Below are positions 25,180-33,986 of a stretch of DNA of 64,000 bases, piece after piece. The notes under the pieces are model-generated. The model saw only the letters and a program-made list of their open reading frames with translations. It did no database searches and was not told the DNA's origin. The DNA is from Betaproteobacteria bacterium Ga0077523. GTDB lineage: Bacteria; Pseudomonadota; Gammaproteobacteria; Burkholderiales; Ga0077523. Position numbers and translations under genes: made by a program. The stretch covers positions 1 to 64,000 of the forward strand of contig LNDQ01000091.1 in assembly GCA_001464695.1 (NCBI GenBank), in the 5' to 3' direction. Every line of letters starts with the position of its first letter. Position 1 is the stretch's first letter.

Positions 25180-25611
25180 ATGAAAAAGTCGTTCTTGCTG
25201 CTGGGTCTATGCATGATGTCCACGGTCGGATCCATCAACGCCGCCGACAGCGACAAGGCCGGGATCATGATTCCGGCCAACGCCATGGACTGGAAGGAAC
25301 TGAATCCGGCCTGGCCCGTGACGATGGTTCCGCTGTGGGGTGACCGCAGCAAAGGTGAGTACGCGATGCTCCTCAAACTGCCGGCAGGCTTCGTCGCGCC
25401 GATCCATGCTCACACCGGCGATTACTACGGCATCAATCTCACGGGAACCTGGCGCCACTCCTTCGAGGGCGGCGAGGAGAAGGATCTGCCGCCGGGTTCC
25501 TACGTGTTTCAGCCTGGATTGGGCTTCCATGGAGACGCCTGCGTCGGGCCCGAAGACTGCGTCCTGTTCCTCCACCAGCATGTGAAGGGCGACTTCATTC
25601 CGAAGCCGTAG
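25180..25611 (+). CDS. Exported cupin protein (DUF4437-like)
   Basis: A 143-residue protein with a signal peptide (to about residue 21) and a single cupin barrel. Metal-binding candidates are His76 and His78 (PIHAHTGDYYGI) and His117 (GFHGDACV). Two later cysteines could form a disulfide. Periplasmic cupins of this kind are often sensors or dioxygenase/isomerase-like; the specific role is unknown. GAGGAG precedes the ATG. It follows the coiled-coil gene by 33 bp and may share its transcript. Confidence 0.78.
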   Translation: MKKSFLLLGLCMMSTVGSINAADSDKAGIMIPANAMDWKELNPAWPVTMVPLWGDRSKGEYAMLLKLPAGFVAPIHAHTGDYYGINLTGTWRHSFEGGEEKDLPPGSYVFQPGLGFHGDACVGPEDCVLFLHQHVKGDFIPKP

Positions 25612-25694
25612 AGACTCGTTGCGCCGGATCTCGACAACCAAGTGGCGGTCCGGTGAGGCGCGCGAGCCCGCCACCGGCACCCGCGCTCGTCACA

Positions 25695-26465
25695 TCACCG
25701 CGGCGCCGTGAGTACCCTGCCGCCTTCGAAAGTGATGGATCGCGGTTCCCATCGCAGGAGGACCTCGCTCTCCGCCAAGGCGACGTACTCCTTTGCCTGA
25801 TCGCCCGGCCGCTTCGTGACGTCACCGCAGCGCAATTCGAGAGATTGTCCGCCCTGGATGGACAGGCTGCGATCGATGAAGCAACTATCGATGCCCATGA
25901 GTGATTCGGGATCGGAGGGCGATCGCACCGAGACCGAACCGGTCACATGGGTGATGGTCTGTGCCGTATTGTTCCTGAGGCGGTAGGTGGTCACGAGCGT
26001 GGGGGCATCGTGGATCGCCTCGCCCGGAGAGGGCCGACGCCCGAAGGCTTCGTCCGCCGTCGTGATCTCCTTCTTGACGACCTCGATGGCCAGCGCTTCG
26101 CGCAATGGCTCGAGCGTAGCTTCGCGGGCCGCGCGGAAATCGGCAACCCTGGCCTCTTCCGCTCCGTTCGTGACGACGAACTCCCGTTGCAGTTTGATGG
26201 CTTCGGCAAAGGTGCGCGCCGTCAGCGGCGCACTCGGGTCCGCGAGATTCGCGGGCAGGACGTCACCGTTGCTGCGCTTCAGGTAGTCCAGCACCAGTTG
26301 GCGCTCTTCGGCAGGCAGTTGGTCCAGTTGCGGCTGGACCTTGGGGATGTCGGCAAGGTTCAGCGGCAGCCGGGTCGTGTGCGGGTCGGGCGAACAGGCG
26401 CCAATGCCACCCACGAGCACAGCGGCCATTGCGATTGTGCGGAGCGTGTCGAATGTCGTCATCAT
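25695..26465 (-). CDS. Putative lipoprotein of unknown function
   Basis: A 256-residue protein with a lipobox-type signal (AMAAVLVGGIGAC, lipidated Cys near residue 24), so anchored to a membrane on the periplasmic side. A helical domain (about 40-160) is followed by a beta-sandwich-like domain with LVTTYRLRNNTAQTITHVTGS-type pattern, typical of FxLYD-like or bacterial Ig-type modules. No family name can be given with certainty. The start is one of two adjacent ATGs (26465 or 26462). It is convergent with the cupin gene, with 83 bp between the stops. Confidence 0.75.
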   Translation of the reverse strand: MMTTFDTLRTIAMAAVLVGGIGACSPDPHTTRLPLNLADIPKVQPQLDQLPAEERQLVLDYLKRSNGDVLPANLADPSAPLTARTFAEAIKLQREFVVTNGAEEARVADFRAAREATLEPLREALAIEVVKKEITTADEAFGRRPSPGEAIHDAPTLVTTYRLRNNTAQTITHVTGSVSVRSPSDPESLMGIDSCFIDRSLSIQGGQSLELRCGDVTKRPGDQAKEYVALAESEVLLRWEPRSITFEGGRVLTAPR

Positions 26466-26636
26466 CTCGTCCGGAGCGGGGCCAAGAAGATCTGCCCGAC
26501 GCGGCACCATTGCTCGCGCCAGGGTATTTTCGGCACGCGAGATCCGGTTCTTTAGCGCACCCGTCGACACGCGGAATGCCGCGACACCGGGTCGCGGCAG
26601 GGCCGGGATCACGATTCCGGCCCTGGACCTCCTTCG

Positions 26637-27938
26637 TCAGTTCAACCCCATGCAGCTCGCGTAGTAGCTGACCGTCCCCGACCAGTCAGAAAAGATGCCC
26701 AGGACACCCACCTGCCGGGCCAGAACGTCCAGCGTGGTCATGATGTCACCGTCGTTCTTTAGCGCGTCCAGCGTCGTCTGATAGTAGTAGGAAGGTGCCG
26801 CCGTGCCCTTGGTGGGCAACACGTCCTCGACGATGCGACCGGAACGTTCGATGGTCCAGGTGATGATGTCGAGGCCGGCCGCCTTCGCGTCCTTCGCATA
26901 CTGCGAGGGCACGATCTTGCCGGTGTTCGGGTCCACGGCGAGCAGGACCCACATGGGCGGCGCGACGATCTTGATGCCCTGGGCGGCGTAGCCCCTCAGC
27001 TCGGCGGCAGTGGGCACATCGGCGGGCACGTTGGCATCGTCGAGATACACGGCCTGCTGGCCGAAGCGCGGCTCGTTCCTGATCCAGTACAACACGTCAT
27101 CCTTGTTGAACGACTGCGCCCAGACCTTGCGCGGGTGGATCCCGGCGGCCTTGTAGTCGTCGATCATCGCCTGAGCGTAGTTGGCCTGGCTGCCGAACAC
27201 CGCTTCCACCTGCAGGTTGGCGGCACGGTTCGGGCCTTTGAGTTCCGGTGTGTACTTGCCGCCGAGTTCCTTGATGAGTTCGATGCTTTCCCTGTGCGTG
27301 AGCAAAGTGCCGCCGGTCGCGTAGAGGTCGGTCCGCCAGTTCGCCGTGCCGCCCTGATACTCCTGCGGCGTCTTCGCGTTCGGGTTGGACGCATCCATCT
27401 TGCCCACCAGGGACTTGTACTCGTCGATGCGCAGGTCGCTCGTGCAGCACAGTGCCGTGGCCGCCTTGACACGCGTGCCATTGCCGTCGAACTCCGCCGG
27501 TTCGAATGGCCTGGTGCACTTGGCGGCGAGTGGCGACACCAGGATGTTGGTGGTCGTATGCAGATCGCACTGATCATGACGGCAAACCAGCTTGCCGTCA
27601 CGCGTGAACGTCACGTCGCACTCGAGGATGCCTGCCCCCATCCGTGCACCGGCCTCGTGGCTTTCCTTGGTGTGCTCGGGGAACTGCAGCGGCGCGCCGC
27701 CGCGGTGGCCGATCGAGAAGTCGGTCTTGTAGAACGGCCCGGCGCTGCAGCTCTCCAGCTTCCGCTTGAGCGGGCTGGGGGTCATCTTGTCGATCAGATA
27801 GTACGGACGCGGGCCGACCTGCACGCCGGTACGCTTGCCATCGTCACGGTCCCAGCGGTCGTCTCCGGCGTTCGACGCGAGCGGCGCGAGACAAGCGCCG
27901 AACAATGCAATCACGCATGCAATCCTGGTCCCCAGCAT
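26637..27938 (-). CDS. Exported glycerophosphodiester phosphodiesterase
   Basis: A 433-residue periplasmic enzyme with a signal peptide to about residue 24. GDPD catalytic features are present: SIGHRGG (His78-Arg79), ILECDVTFTRDG (Glu106, Asp108) and CRHDQCD (His121). At over 430 residues it is longer than the cytoplasmic UgpQ type (254 residues at 47526-48290) and has an insert between about 130 and 210 with several cysteines, similar to large secreted GDPDs. It should release an alcohol and glycerol 3-phosphate from deacylated phospholipids. The ATG at 27938 has AGGAGATCG upstream. Confidence 0.9.
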   Translation of the reverse strand: MLGTRIACVIALFGACLAPLASNAGDDRWDRDDGKRTGVQVGPRPYYLIDKMTPSPLKRKLESCSAGPFYKTDFSIGHRGGAPLQFPEHTKESHEAGARMGAGILECDVTFTRDGKLVCRHDQCDLHTTTNILVSPLAAKCTRPFEPAEFDGNGTRVKAATALCCTSDLRIDEYKSLVGKMDASNPNAKTPQEYQGGTANWRTDLYATGGTLLTHRESIELIKELGGKYTPELKGPNRAANLQVEAVFGSQANYAQAMIDDYKAAGIHPRKVWAQSFNKDDVLYWIRNEPRFGQQAVYLDDANVPADVPTAAELRGYAAQGIKIVAPPMWVLLAVDPNTGKIVPSQYAKDAKAAGLDIITWTIERSGRIVEDVLPTKGTAAPSYYYQTTLDALKNDGDIMTTLDVLARQVGVLGIFSDWSGTVSYYASCMGLN

Positions 27939-28112
27939 TTTCGATCTCCTGTGTTGGCATGGACCGATCGCGTCCATTCCAGGGGTCGCGTCGGGCTCCC
28001 CACAAGCTAACCAGTTGAAGTGTCGCGCACGTTTACCCGGCGTGACCGATTTGTGCACGGGGGATGCAGAAAGGAGTACACCCCAGCGCGCGAGCGGCAA
28101 CACATTTGGGTG

Positions 28113-28142
28113 TTTACACAGGATTAATGGTTCATGTATAAA
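28113..28142 (+). promoter_or_regulatory. Candidate sigma-70 promoter of the MetX-like gene at 28180
   Basis: TTTACA (28113-28118) and TATAAA (28137-28142) separated by 18 bp in a locally AT-rich stretch, ending 37 bp before the start codon. It is the best -35/-10 match noticed in the window. Confidence 0.6.
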
Positions 28143-28179
28143 CCTTTACTCATAGACATCCATCGCGACCGATACCGGC

Positions 28180-29247
28180 ATGGGCGTTGCGCAGGAACCC
28201 CAGCTTCAAGCAACGGCACCCGCCCCTGGCGACCGTTCCAGCTCGTCGACAGAAGGCGTGCACGACCTGCGCGACTTCGCCCTGCAGAGCGGCGAGGTCA
28301 TGCCCTCCTTGCGCATAGCGTGGAAGAGCTTCGGCAGGCTGAACGCCTCCGCCTCCAACGTCATCGTCTACCCGACGTCCTTCGGCGCGAAGGACGAAGA
28401 CATCGAATGGCTGGTGCACGAACAGGTGCTGGACCCGGCGCGTTACTTCGTCGTCATCCTCAACCTCACGGGGAACGGCAAATCATCGTCGCCGAGTCAG
28501 GTTCCAGGACCGACGAGCTTCCCCGCGATCTCGGTCTACGACAATGTCTACGCGCAGCGGCTGACGCTGGAAGCAGTTTTCGGCATCCGCGAGATCGAGA
28601 TGGTGTACGGCTGGTCGATGGGCGGGATGCAGGCATATCACTGGGCGAGCGCGTTTCCCGACGTCGTGCGCCGTATCGCCGTCGTGTGCGGATCGGCCCG
28701 CTGCGCCACCCACAACTACGTGTTCCTGGAGGGCGTGAAGGCCGCGCTTCAGGCGGATCCGGATTTCCGCGATGGCTGGTTCCACGGCCCCGCCCGTCGC
28801 GGTTTGGCGGCCATGGCCCGGGTGTACGCAGGTTGGGCGCTGTCGCAGGCTTGGTATCGGGAGCAGAAGTGGATCGAGGGCGGCTACTCGTCGCTGGAGG
28901 ATTTCCTGCAGCGCTCCTGGGTGGAACCGTTCTCGCAACGCAATCCGAACAATGTGTGTGCGCAGATCCGCACGTGGCAGGAGGCGGATGTGGGTCGTCA
29001 TCCGGCGTACGGCGGCAATTGGCAGGCGGCGCTGCTGGACATCCAAGCGTCCGTGCTGTTGATGCCGAGCGAGACCGATCTCTATTTTCGCGTGCGCGAT
29101 AACGAGATCGAGGCGGAGCATCTGCGCAATGTGGTGATGGCGCCGATTCCATCCATCTGGGGGCATCGGGCGGGGAATCCGCGGCATGGTGGGGCGGATC
29201 TCGCGTTCGTGCGGGCGGCGGTGGCTCGGCATTTGGGGATGGGGTGA
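28180..29247 (+). CDS. MetX-like alpha/beta hydrolase in catabolic cluster
   Basis: A 355-residue alpha/beta-hydrolase of the MetX group. The nucleophile elbow is GWSMGGMQAYHW with Ser146 and a C-terminal His lies in SIWGHRAG. LNLTGNGKSSSPS replaces the usual MetX oxyanion and substrate stretch, and the Arg/Asp residues that bind homoserine are not evident, so homoserine acetylation is unlikely. It stands in front of a regulator, a glutamine synthetase-like ligase and a Rieske oxygenase system. It could hydrolyse an amide or ester intermediate of that pathway; this is inference from position. A good promoter lies 37 bp upstream. Confidence 0.8.
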   Translation: MGVAQEPQLQATAPAPGDRSSSSTEGVHDLRDFALQSGEVMPSLRIAWKSFGRLNASASNVIVYPTSFGAKDEDIEWLVHEQVLDPARYFVVILNLTGNGKSSSPSQVPGPTSFPAISVYDNVYAQRLTLEAVFGIREIEMVYGWSMGGMQAYHWASAFPDVVRRIAVVCGSARCATHNYVFLEGVKAALQADPDFRDGWFHGPARRGLAAMARVYAGWALSQAWYREQKWIEGGYSSLEDFLQRSWVEPFSQRNPNNVCAQIRTWQEADVGRHPAYGGNWQAALLDIQASVLLMPSETDLYFRVRDNEIEAEHLRNVVMAPIPSIWGHRAGNPRHGGADLAFVRAAVARHLGMG

Positions 29248-29297
29248 GGCAAAGATGAGCGCTGGTTTGTTGGTCGCGCGACGATGGGATATTGCTG

Positions 29298-29399
29298 GCC
29301 CCCACCCTAACCCTCCCCCGGCTGCGCCGGGGGAGGGGATGTACACCATATGTACACCCCTTCCCCCACCTCTGGTGGGGGAAGGTTGGGATGGGGGCC
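29298..29399. repeat. Intergenic palindromic element, locus 6 (best-formed copy)
   Basis: The clearest copy in the window. An outer arm GCCCCCACCCTAACC is followed by hairpin CTCCCCCGGCTGCGCCGGGG, then a central GTACACCATATGTAC imperfect palindrome, then hairpin CCCCCACCTCTGGTGGGGG and the closing arm GGTTGGGATGGGGGC. The whole unit can fold as a cross with two side stems. It separates the MetX-like gene from the GntR gene. Confidence 0.9.
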
Positions 29400-29467
29400 A
29401 ACCGCCTCGCAATCGAACAAGCGTGCCACACACGCCGCAGCACCGCAGTCCACGGAGGAACACCAAC

Positions 29468-30307
29468 ATGACAACCACAATTCCAGGCACGAACATCATC
29501 GCGAAGAGCAGCCCGCGAATACCGATCATGCGCGGCCGCTCGGCAAGCATCTCCACAGCTGCCAACGCGCTGCTGCGCGGCGATGGAACTTCGATCAACC
29601 CGTTCGAACTCACGGTCGAGCGGCTCGGCTCGTCGATCAAGATGGGCCTCTTCGCGCCCGGCGACCAACTTCTGCCGGAACGGGAGCTGGCCGCGTTGAT
29701 GGGCGTGAGCCGTCTCACGTTGCGCGCGGCGTTGCGGGCGTTGGAACAAGCCGGCTTCGTCACGGTACAGCGCGGTCGCTACGGCGGCACGTTCGTGGCG
29801 GAATCGGTACCCAAGCCGGACAAGCAGCGGCGGATGAAGGCCGCCCTCAACATCGCGCCCGATGTGCTGGAGGACTGGATCTCGCAGCGGCATGTGCTCG
29901 AAGTAGGCGTGGCGGAGCTCGCCGCACAGAAGGCGAGCGAATCCCAGATCCAGGCACTGGTGGACCTCAACGCCGAGATGAAGAGCTTCGAGCACGACCT
30001 CAATCGCTACCGGCCGCTCGATACGATGTTCCATTTGGGGCTCGCACGCGCGACGGGCTCCGGCGGACTGGAGACGTGGGTCGCGCAGACGCACGCCCGC
30101 CTGTCGGAGCTGATGCGCTTCATCCCCTCCACCAAGGGTGCCCTCTCGCACTCCACGGACTATCACGCGCAGATTCTCGATGCGATCGCCAAGCGGGACG
30201 CCGAGGAAGCACGCCACGTGATGGCACAGCACGTCGAGGCCACCAACAGCATGTTGCGCGGCCTGCTGCCGCAACGAACGTCGCGACCTGCGGCACGGCG
30301 CAAATGA
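29468..30307 (+). CDS. GntR-family transcriptional regulator with FCD domain
   Basis: A 279-residue regulator. The N-terminal winged helix-turn-helix (about 47-112) has the GntR signature FAPGDQLLPERELAALMGVS and RLTLRAALRALEQAGF. The C-terminal FCD all-helical domain (about 125-265) senses a small acid or metal-bound ligand and has the expected Asp/His pattern (RPLDTMFHLGLARATG; STDYHAQILDAI; AQHVEA). The N-terminal 45 residues are an extra, Ser/Ala-rich extension. It directly precedes the glutamine synthetase-like gene (41 bp) and is the obvious candidate regulator of the downstream operon. GGAGG ribosome site. Confidence 0.9.
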   Translation: MTTTIPGTNIIAKSSPRIPIMRGRSASISTAANALLRGDGTSINPFELTVERLGSSIKMGLFAPGDQLLPERELAALMGVSRLTLRAALRALEQAGFVTVQRGRYGGTFVAESVPKPDKQRRMKAALNIAPDVLEDWISQRHVLEVGVAELAAQKASESQIQALVDLNAEMKSFEHDLNRYRPLDTMFHLGLARATGSGGLETWVAQTHARLSELMRFIPSTKGALSHSTDYHAQILDAIAKRDAEEARHVMAQHVEATNSMLRGLLPQRTSRPAARRK

Positions 30308-30348
30308 TCACCAATCCATTCCTTCATCACTGACCACCGGACCTCACC

Positions 30349-31710
30349 ATGAATGCTCGCCACGACCCCATCGCGACCCCGCAAGTGCAGGAATTGAAGG
30401 AGGCGGGCGTCAAGTACGTGCTCGCGAGCTTCGTGGACCTGCACGGCAACAACAAGGCCAAGGCGGTGCCGCTCACGCACTTCGGCCAGATGGTCGCGGG
30501 CTCCGAGCTCTTCACCGGGGCGGCGCTCGACGGCGTGCCGCAGGAGGTGAACGACGAGGAAGTCTCGGCTCACCCCGATATCGACAGCATGATGATCTGC
30601 CCGTGGAACCGGGAGCTTGCATGGGCGCCGAGCGATCTGTACCTCGAAGGCAAACCGTTCGAGGCATGTTCGCGCGGCATCCTCAAGAAAGTGCAGGCGC
30701 AAGCTGCGGCGATGGGCTACAAGATGATGCTCGGCATCGAACCCGAGTTCTTCATCCTGAAGCACGACGAGACCGGCGCCGTCGTTCCGGTGAGCGAACG
30801 CGACGTGCTCGACAAGCCCTGCTACGACGTGAAGGGTCTGCTCGACAGCTACTCGTTCGTGGACGAAGTCGTGTCGGCCATGAACGATCTCGGGTGGGAC
30901 GTCTACTCGTTCGATCATGAGGATGCGAACGGTCAGTTCGAGATCGACTTCATGTACGCCGATGCGCTCGCCATGGCCGACCGCATCACCTTCCTGCACT
31001 TGATGATCGGCGAGATGGCGCGCAAGCGTGGCTGGTTCGCGAGCTTCATGCCGAAACCGTTCCACGATCGCACCGGCAGCGGCGCGCATTTCAACATGTC
31101 GCTGGCGGACCTGGCCGGCAGCACCAACCTGTTCGCGACACAGAACGACCCACGCGGCTGCGGGCTCTCGAAGCTCGGCTACCAGTTCGTGGCCGGCGTG
31201 CTGCGCCATGCGCCGGCGATCTGCGCCGTCATCGCGCCCACGGTCAACAGCTACAAGCGGCTGGTGCGGCGCGGCTCCATGTCGGGCTTCACCTGGGCGC
31301 CGGTATTCGTGTGCTACGGCAACAACAACCGCACCAACATGCTCCGCATCCCGCTCGCGGGCGGCCGGGTCGAATGCCGTGCCGCGGACAGCTCCTGCAA
31401 CGTCTATCTCGGTGCGGCGCTGATGCTGGCAGCAGGGTTGGAAGGCATTCGCGAAGGCCTCGATCCGGGCGAGCCGCATGCCGAGAACATGTACCTCTAT
31501 TCCGACGCGGAGCTGGCCGCGAAGGGCATCAGCTGGTTGCCGCGCAGCCTTGGCGAGGCCATCGACGCCTTCGAAGCCGATGCGCTCGCCAAGTCGGTGT
31601 TCGGACCGGTGATGTTCAAGTCGTTCATCGACTACAAACGCGCCGAATGGCATTCGTTCCAGACCGCCGTGACGGATTGGGAACGCAATCGCTATCTGAA
31701 GCATTTCTGA
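30349..31710 (+). CDS. Glutamine synthetase-family ligase (type III, GlnT-like)
   Basis: A 453-residue enzyme that aligns end-to-end in pattern with type III glutamine synthetases (GlnT). Recognisable are SFVDLHGNNKAKAVP, GIEPEFFIL, FDHEDANGQFEI, FMPKPFHDRTGSG, PTVNSYKRL, NNNRTNMLRIP and the C-terminal DWERNRYLKHF. It would ligate glutamate to ammonia or, more often in this branch, to an amine, with ATP. Relatives make gamma-glutamyl-anilide, -methylamide or -isopropylamide as the first step of amine catabolism. It starts an operon with a Rieske oxygenase, its reductase and an SDR. No glutamine amidotransferase partner is present. Confidence 0.85.
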   Translation: MNARHDPIATPQVQELKEAGVKYVLASFVDLHGNNKAKAVPLTHFGQMVAGSELFTGAALDGVPQEVNDEEVSAHPDIDSMMICPWNRELAWAPSDLYLEGKPFEACSRGILKKVQAQAAAMGYKMMLGIEPEFFILKHDETGAVVPVSERDVLDKPCYDVKGLLDSYSFVDEVVSAMNDLGWDVYSFDHEDANGQFEIDFMYADALAMADRITFLHLMIGEMARKRGWFASFMPKPFHDRTGSGAHFNMSLADLAGSTNLFATQNDPRGCGLSKLGYQFVAGVLRHAPAICAVIAPTVNSYKRLVRRGSMSGFTWAPVFVCYGNNNRTNMLRIPLAGGRVECRAADSSCNVYLGAALMLAAGLEGIREGLDPGEPHAENMYLYSDAELAAKGISWLPRSLGEAIDAFEADALAKSVFGPVMFKSFIDYKRAEWHSFQTAVTDWERNRYLKHF

Positions 31711-31745
31711 GTCCGACCCGGTCGGTTCGCATCCAGGAGAAGCCC

Positions 31746-32933
31746 ATGCTTGCAGCGAAGGAAACACGAAGGACCGTCGGCGACCTCGAGGCGCTGTTGA
31801 AGGAAGTGGCGCGCATCGGCGCTCTACCGCTCGAACGCGCCGAGACCTTGCCGCCCGGGGCGTACACGAGCCAGGACTTCTTCCAACTCGAAGTGGATCG
31901 CGTGTTCAAACCCGGCTGGATGTGCGTGGCCCACGTCTCGCAATTGCCGAACAAGGGCGACTACCTCTCGCTCAATTGGCTCGGCGAACTGATGGTGGTG
32001 GTCAACGACGGCGCACACATCCGCGTGCTGTCGCGGGTGTGTCTGCACCGCTGGGCGCCCATCTGCGAAGGCAAGGGCAACGCCGGCAGCTTCGTGTGCC
32101 CGTTCCACAAATGGTCCTACACGCTCGAAGGTCGTCTGATCGGCGCGCCGCTGATGGACCAGGCCGAGTCGTTCGATCCGGATAGCTGCACGCTGCCGGA
32201 GTTCCGGTCCGAAGTGGTGGACGGCTTCGTGTTCGTCAACCTGGACAACAGCGCCGAGCCGCTGAAGCCGACCATCGGCGAGATGTCCGAAGCGCTCGCC
32301 AACTATCAGCTCGATCGCCTCGTGGTGGGATCGGTGCTCGAGTACGAGTGCAAGTTCAACTGGAAGATCATGGTGGAGACCTTCATGGAGTGCTACCACC
32401 ACATCGGACCGCACGTGGATACGTTCGAGCCCGACTTCCCGGCGAAGATCAGCTATGTGGAGGACTCGCGCCTCGCGTGGACACGCGGGTTTGGCGTCGC
32501 CCGACCGGAGGTGGTTCCCGGCGTGTGGGAAGTGGGCCTGCCGCGCTTTCCCAAGGTGAATGCGAAGGAGTGCGAAGCCTTCGGTCTGTATCTTGTCTAC
32601 CCGTTCCTCATGCTCGCCACGTTCCCGGATCGCGTCGTGTGGTTCCAGGCGCAACCCGTCGGCCCGGACGTGACCCTGCTGCGTTGCCACCAGATGCTGC
32701 AGCCGGAGACCAAGGCGCTGCCGGATTTCCCGAGGATGATGGAGATTCAGGACAAGACCTTCGACGTGATCAACCTGGAGGACATCTCCGTCAACGCGAA
32801 GCAGCAGATCGGCGCCAAGTCCGGTTTCGTCAAATCGGGGCGTCTGAGCCATCTCGAGAAGGCGATCTGGCAGCTCAATCAATACGTCGCGCACGCGATC
32901 GTCGGCACCGATCGCACGCTGCTGCATCGCTGA
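31746..32933 (+). CDS. Rieske non-haem iron oxygenase, alpha subunit (Glu-bridge type)
   Basis: A 395-residue oxygenase. The Rieske centre is Cys99-x-His101 ... Cys118-x2-His121 (VCLHRWAP; CPFHKW). The mononuclear iron ligands are His218 and His223 (MECYHHIGPH), with Asp346 in NLEDIS as likely third ligand. At the position of the usual bridging Asp there is Glu215 (ECYH), as in carnitine/choline-type monooxygenases (CntA/YeaW). That suggests an amine-type substrate rather than a plain aromatic ring. AGGAG precedes the ATG by 8 nt. The electron donor is the next gene, 3 bp away. Confidence 0.9.
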   Translation: MLAAKETRRTVGDLEALLKEVARIGALPLERAETLPPGAYTSQDFFQLEVDRVFKPGWMCVAHVSQLPNKGDYLSLNWLGELMVVVNDGAHIRVLSRVCLHRWAPICEGKGNAGSFVCPFHKWSYTLEGRLIGAPLMDQAESFDPDSCTLPEFRSEVVDGFVFVNLDNSAEPLKPTIGEMSEALANYQLDRLVVGSVLEYECKFNWKIMVETFMECYHHIGPHVDTFEPDFPAKISYVEDSRLAWTRGFGVARPEVVPGVWEVGLPRFPKVNAKECEAFGLYLVYPFLMLATFPDRVVWFQAQPVGPDVTLLRCHQMLQPETKALPDFPRMMEIQDKTFDVINLEDISVNAKQQIGAKSGFVKSGRLSHLEKAIWQLNQYVAHAIVGTDRTLLHR

Positions 32934-32936
32934 ACG

Positions 32937-33974
32937 ATGGGTTGCCGGTTCGTATTCGACGACGGCGAGACGTTCGACACCGTTCCGGCCTCCGGCGAGT
33001 CGCTGCTGGCGACCGCCGAGCGCCACAGTGTTTCCTTGCTGGTGGACTGCCGGGAGGGCACCTGCCTGTCGTGCCGGGGACGATTGATCAACGGTCGGGT
33101 CCGCTATGCCGAGCGGCACGAGCGTACGTTGCGCCTGGCTCCACTCGCGGCTGACGAGGTCCTCTGCTGCATCGGCGAACCAGCCTCGGACGACGTCGAG
33201 ATCGTCTTCGGCTATCCCCGCGCTGCGGTCCGCCCGGCGCGGAAGATGGTTCTGGAGATCCTCGAGGTGGCGCCGCTCTCGGAAAAGGTGATGGCCCTGC
33301 GCGGCGCCATCCGCGGCCGGTTCAAACTCGTCTTCATGCCCGGTCAATACCTCGAAGTGCAGGTGCCGGACAACGGCAGCCGGCGCAGCTATTCGATGGC
33401 GAATGCGTCTTCCACGCCGAACGAAGTTGAACTGCACGTGCGCATCATCCCCGGCGGCGCGATGAGCGACTACCTCCAGCACCGTGCCAAGCCGGGTGAT
33501 CTGCTCGACGTGCGCGGACCGCTCGGCGTCTTCTACCTGCGGCGCCGTCCCGCTGCTCGCGTATTCGTGACCGGCGGCACCGGCCTGGCACCGGTCGTGG
33601 CGATGCTGCGTGACCTGGTGGCGTGGGGCGAGGTGGATAGCCCCGTCTCCGTCCTGCACGGGGTGACCACTCGCGGCGATCTCTACGGGCTCGATGAAGT
33701 GCAAGCCCTGCTGGCGAACTTCACCGACAGACGAATTGCCGTAGCGATGCAGGAAGCGGACAACACCTGGGTCGGCGTACGCGGGCGCGTGACCGACTTG
33801 CCGCTCGCCGGCGAGCTCACCCGTTTCAGGGACGATGTGGATGTCTACCTGTGCGGTCCGCCGCCGATGATCCAGGCGGTACGACAGGTGACGGATCAGG
33901 CCGGCATTCCACCGCATCGCGTGTTCGCGGAAGCATTCTCGGCTGCACCGGCCTCGGCCACCACCAAAGTCTGA
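32937..33974 (+). CDS. Ferredoxin-FAD-NAD reductase of the Rieske oxygenase
   Basis: A 345-residue one-component reductase. The N-terminal plant-type 2Fe-2S ferredoxin has Cys38-x4-Cys43-x2-Cys46 and Cys77; the FAD motif is RRSYSMAN (about 149-156), and the NAD(P)-binding motif GGTGLAPV (213-220) with a C-terminal YLCGPPPM follows. This ferredoxin-first order matches class IB reductases (BenC-like). It passes electrons from NADH to the Rieske centre of the preceding oxygenase. Start 3 bp after the oxygenase stop, so tightly coupled. A two-component system with no separate ferredoxin is implied. Confidence 0.92.
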   Translation: MGCRFVFDDGETFDTVPASGESLLATAERHSVSLLVDCREGTCLSCRGRLINGRVRYAERHERTLRLAPLAADEVLCCIGEPASDDVEIVFGYPRAAVRPARKMVLEILEVAPLSEKVMALRGAIRGRFKLVFMPGQYLEVQVPDNGSRRSYSMANASSTPNEVELHVRIIPGGAMSDYLQHRAKPGDLLDVRGPLGVFYLRRRPAARVFVTGGTGLAPVVAMLRDLVAWGEVDSPVSVLHGVTTRGDLYGLDEVQALLANFTDRRIAVAMQEADNTWVGVRGRVTDLPLAGELTRFRDDVDVYLCGPPPMIQAVRQVTDQAGIPPHRVFAEAFSAAPASATTKV

Positions 33975-33986
33975 CGAAAGGGTTAC

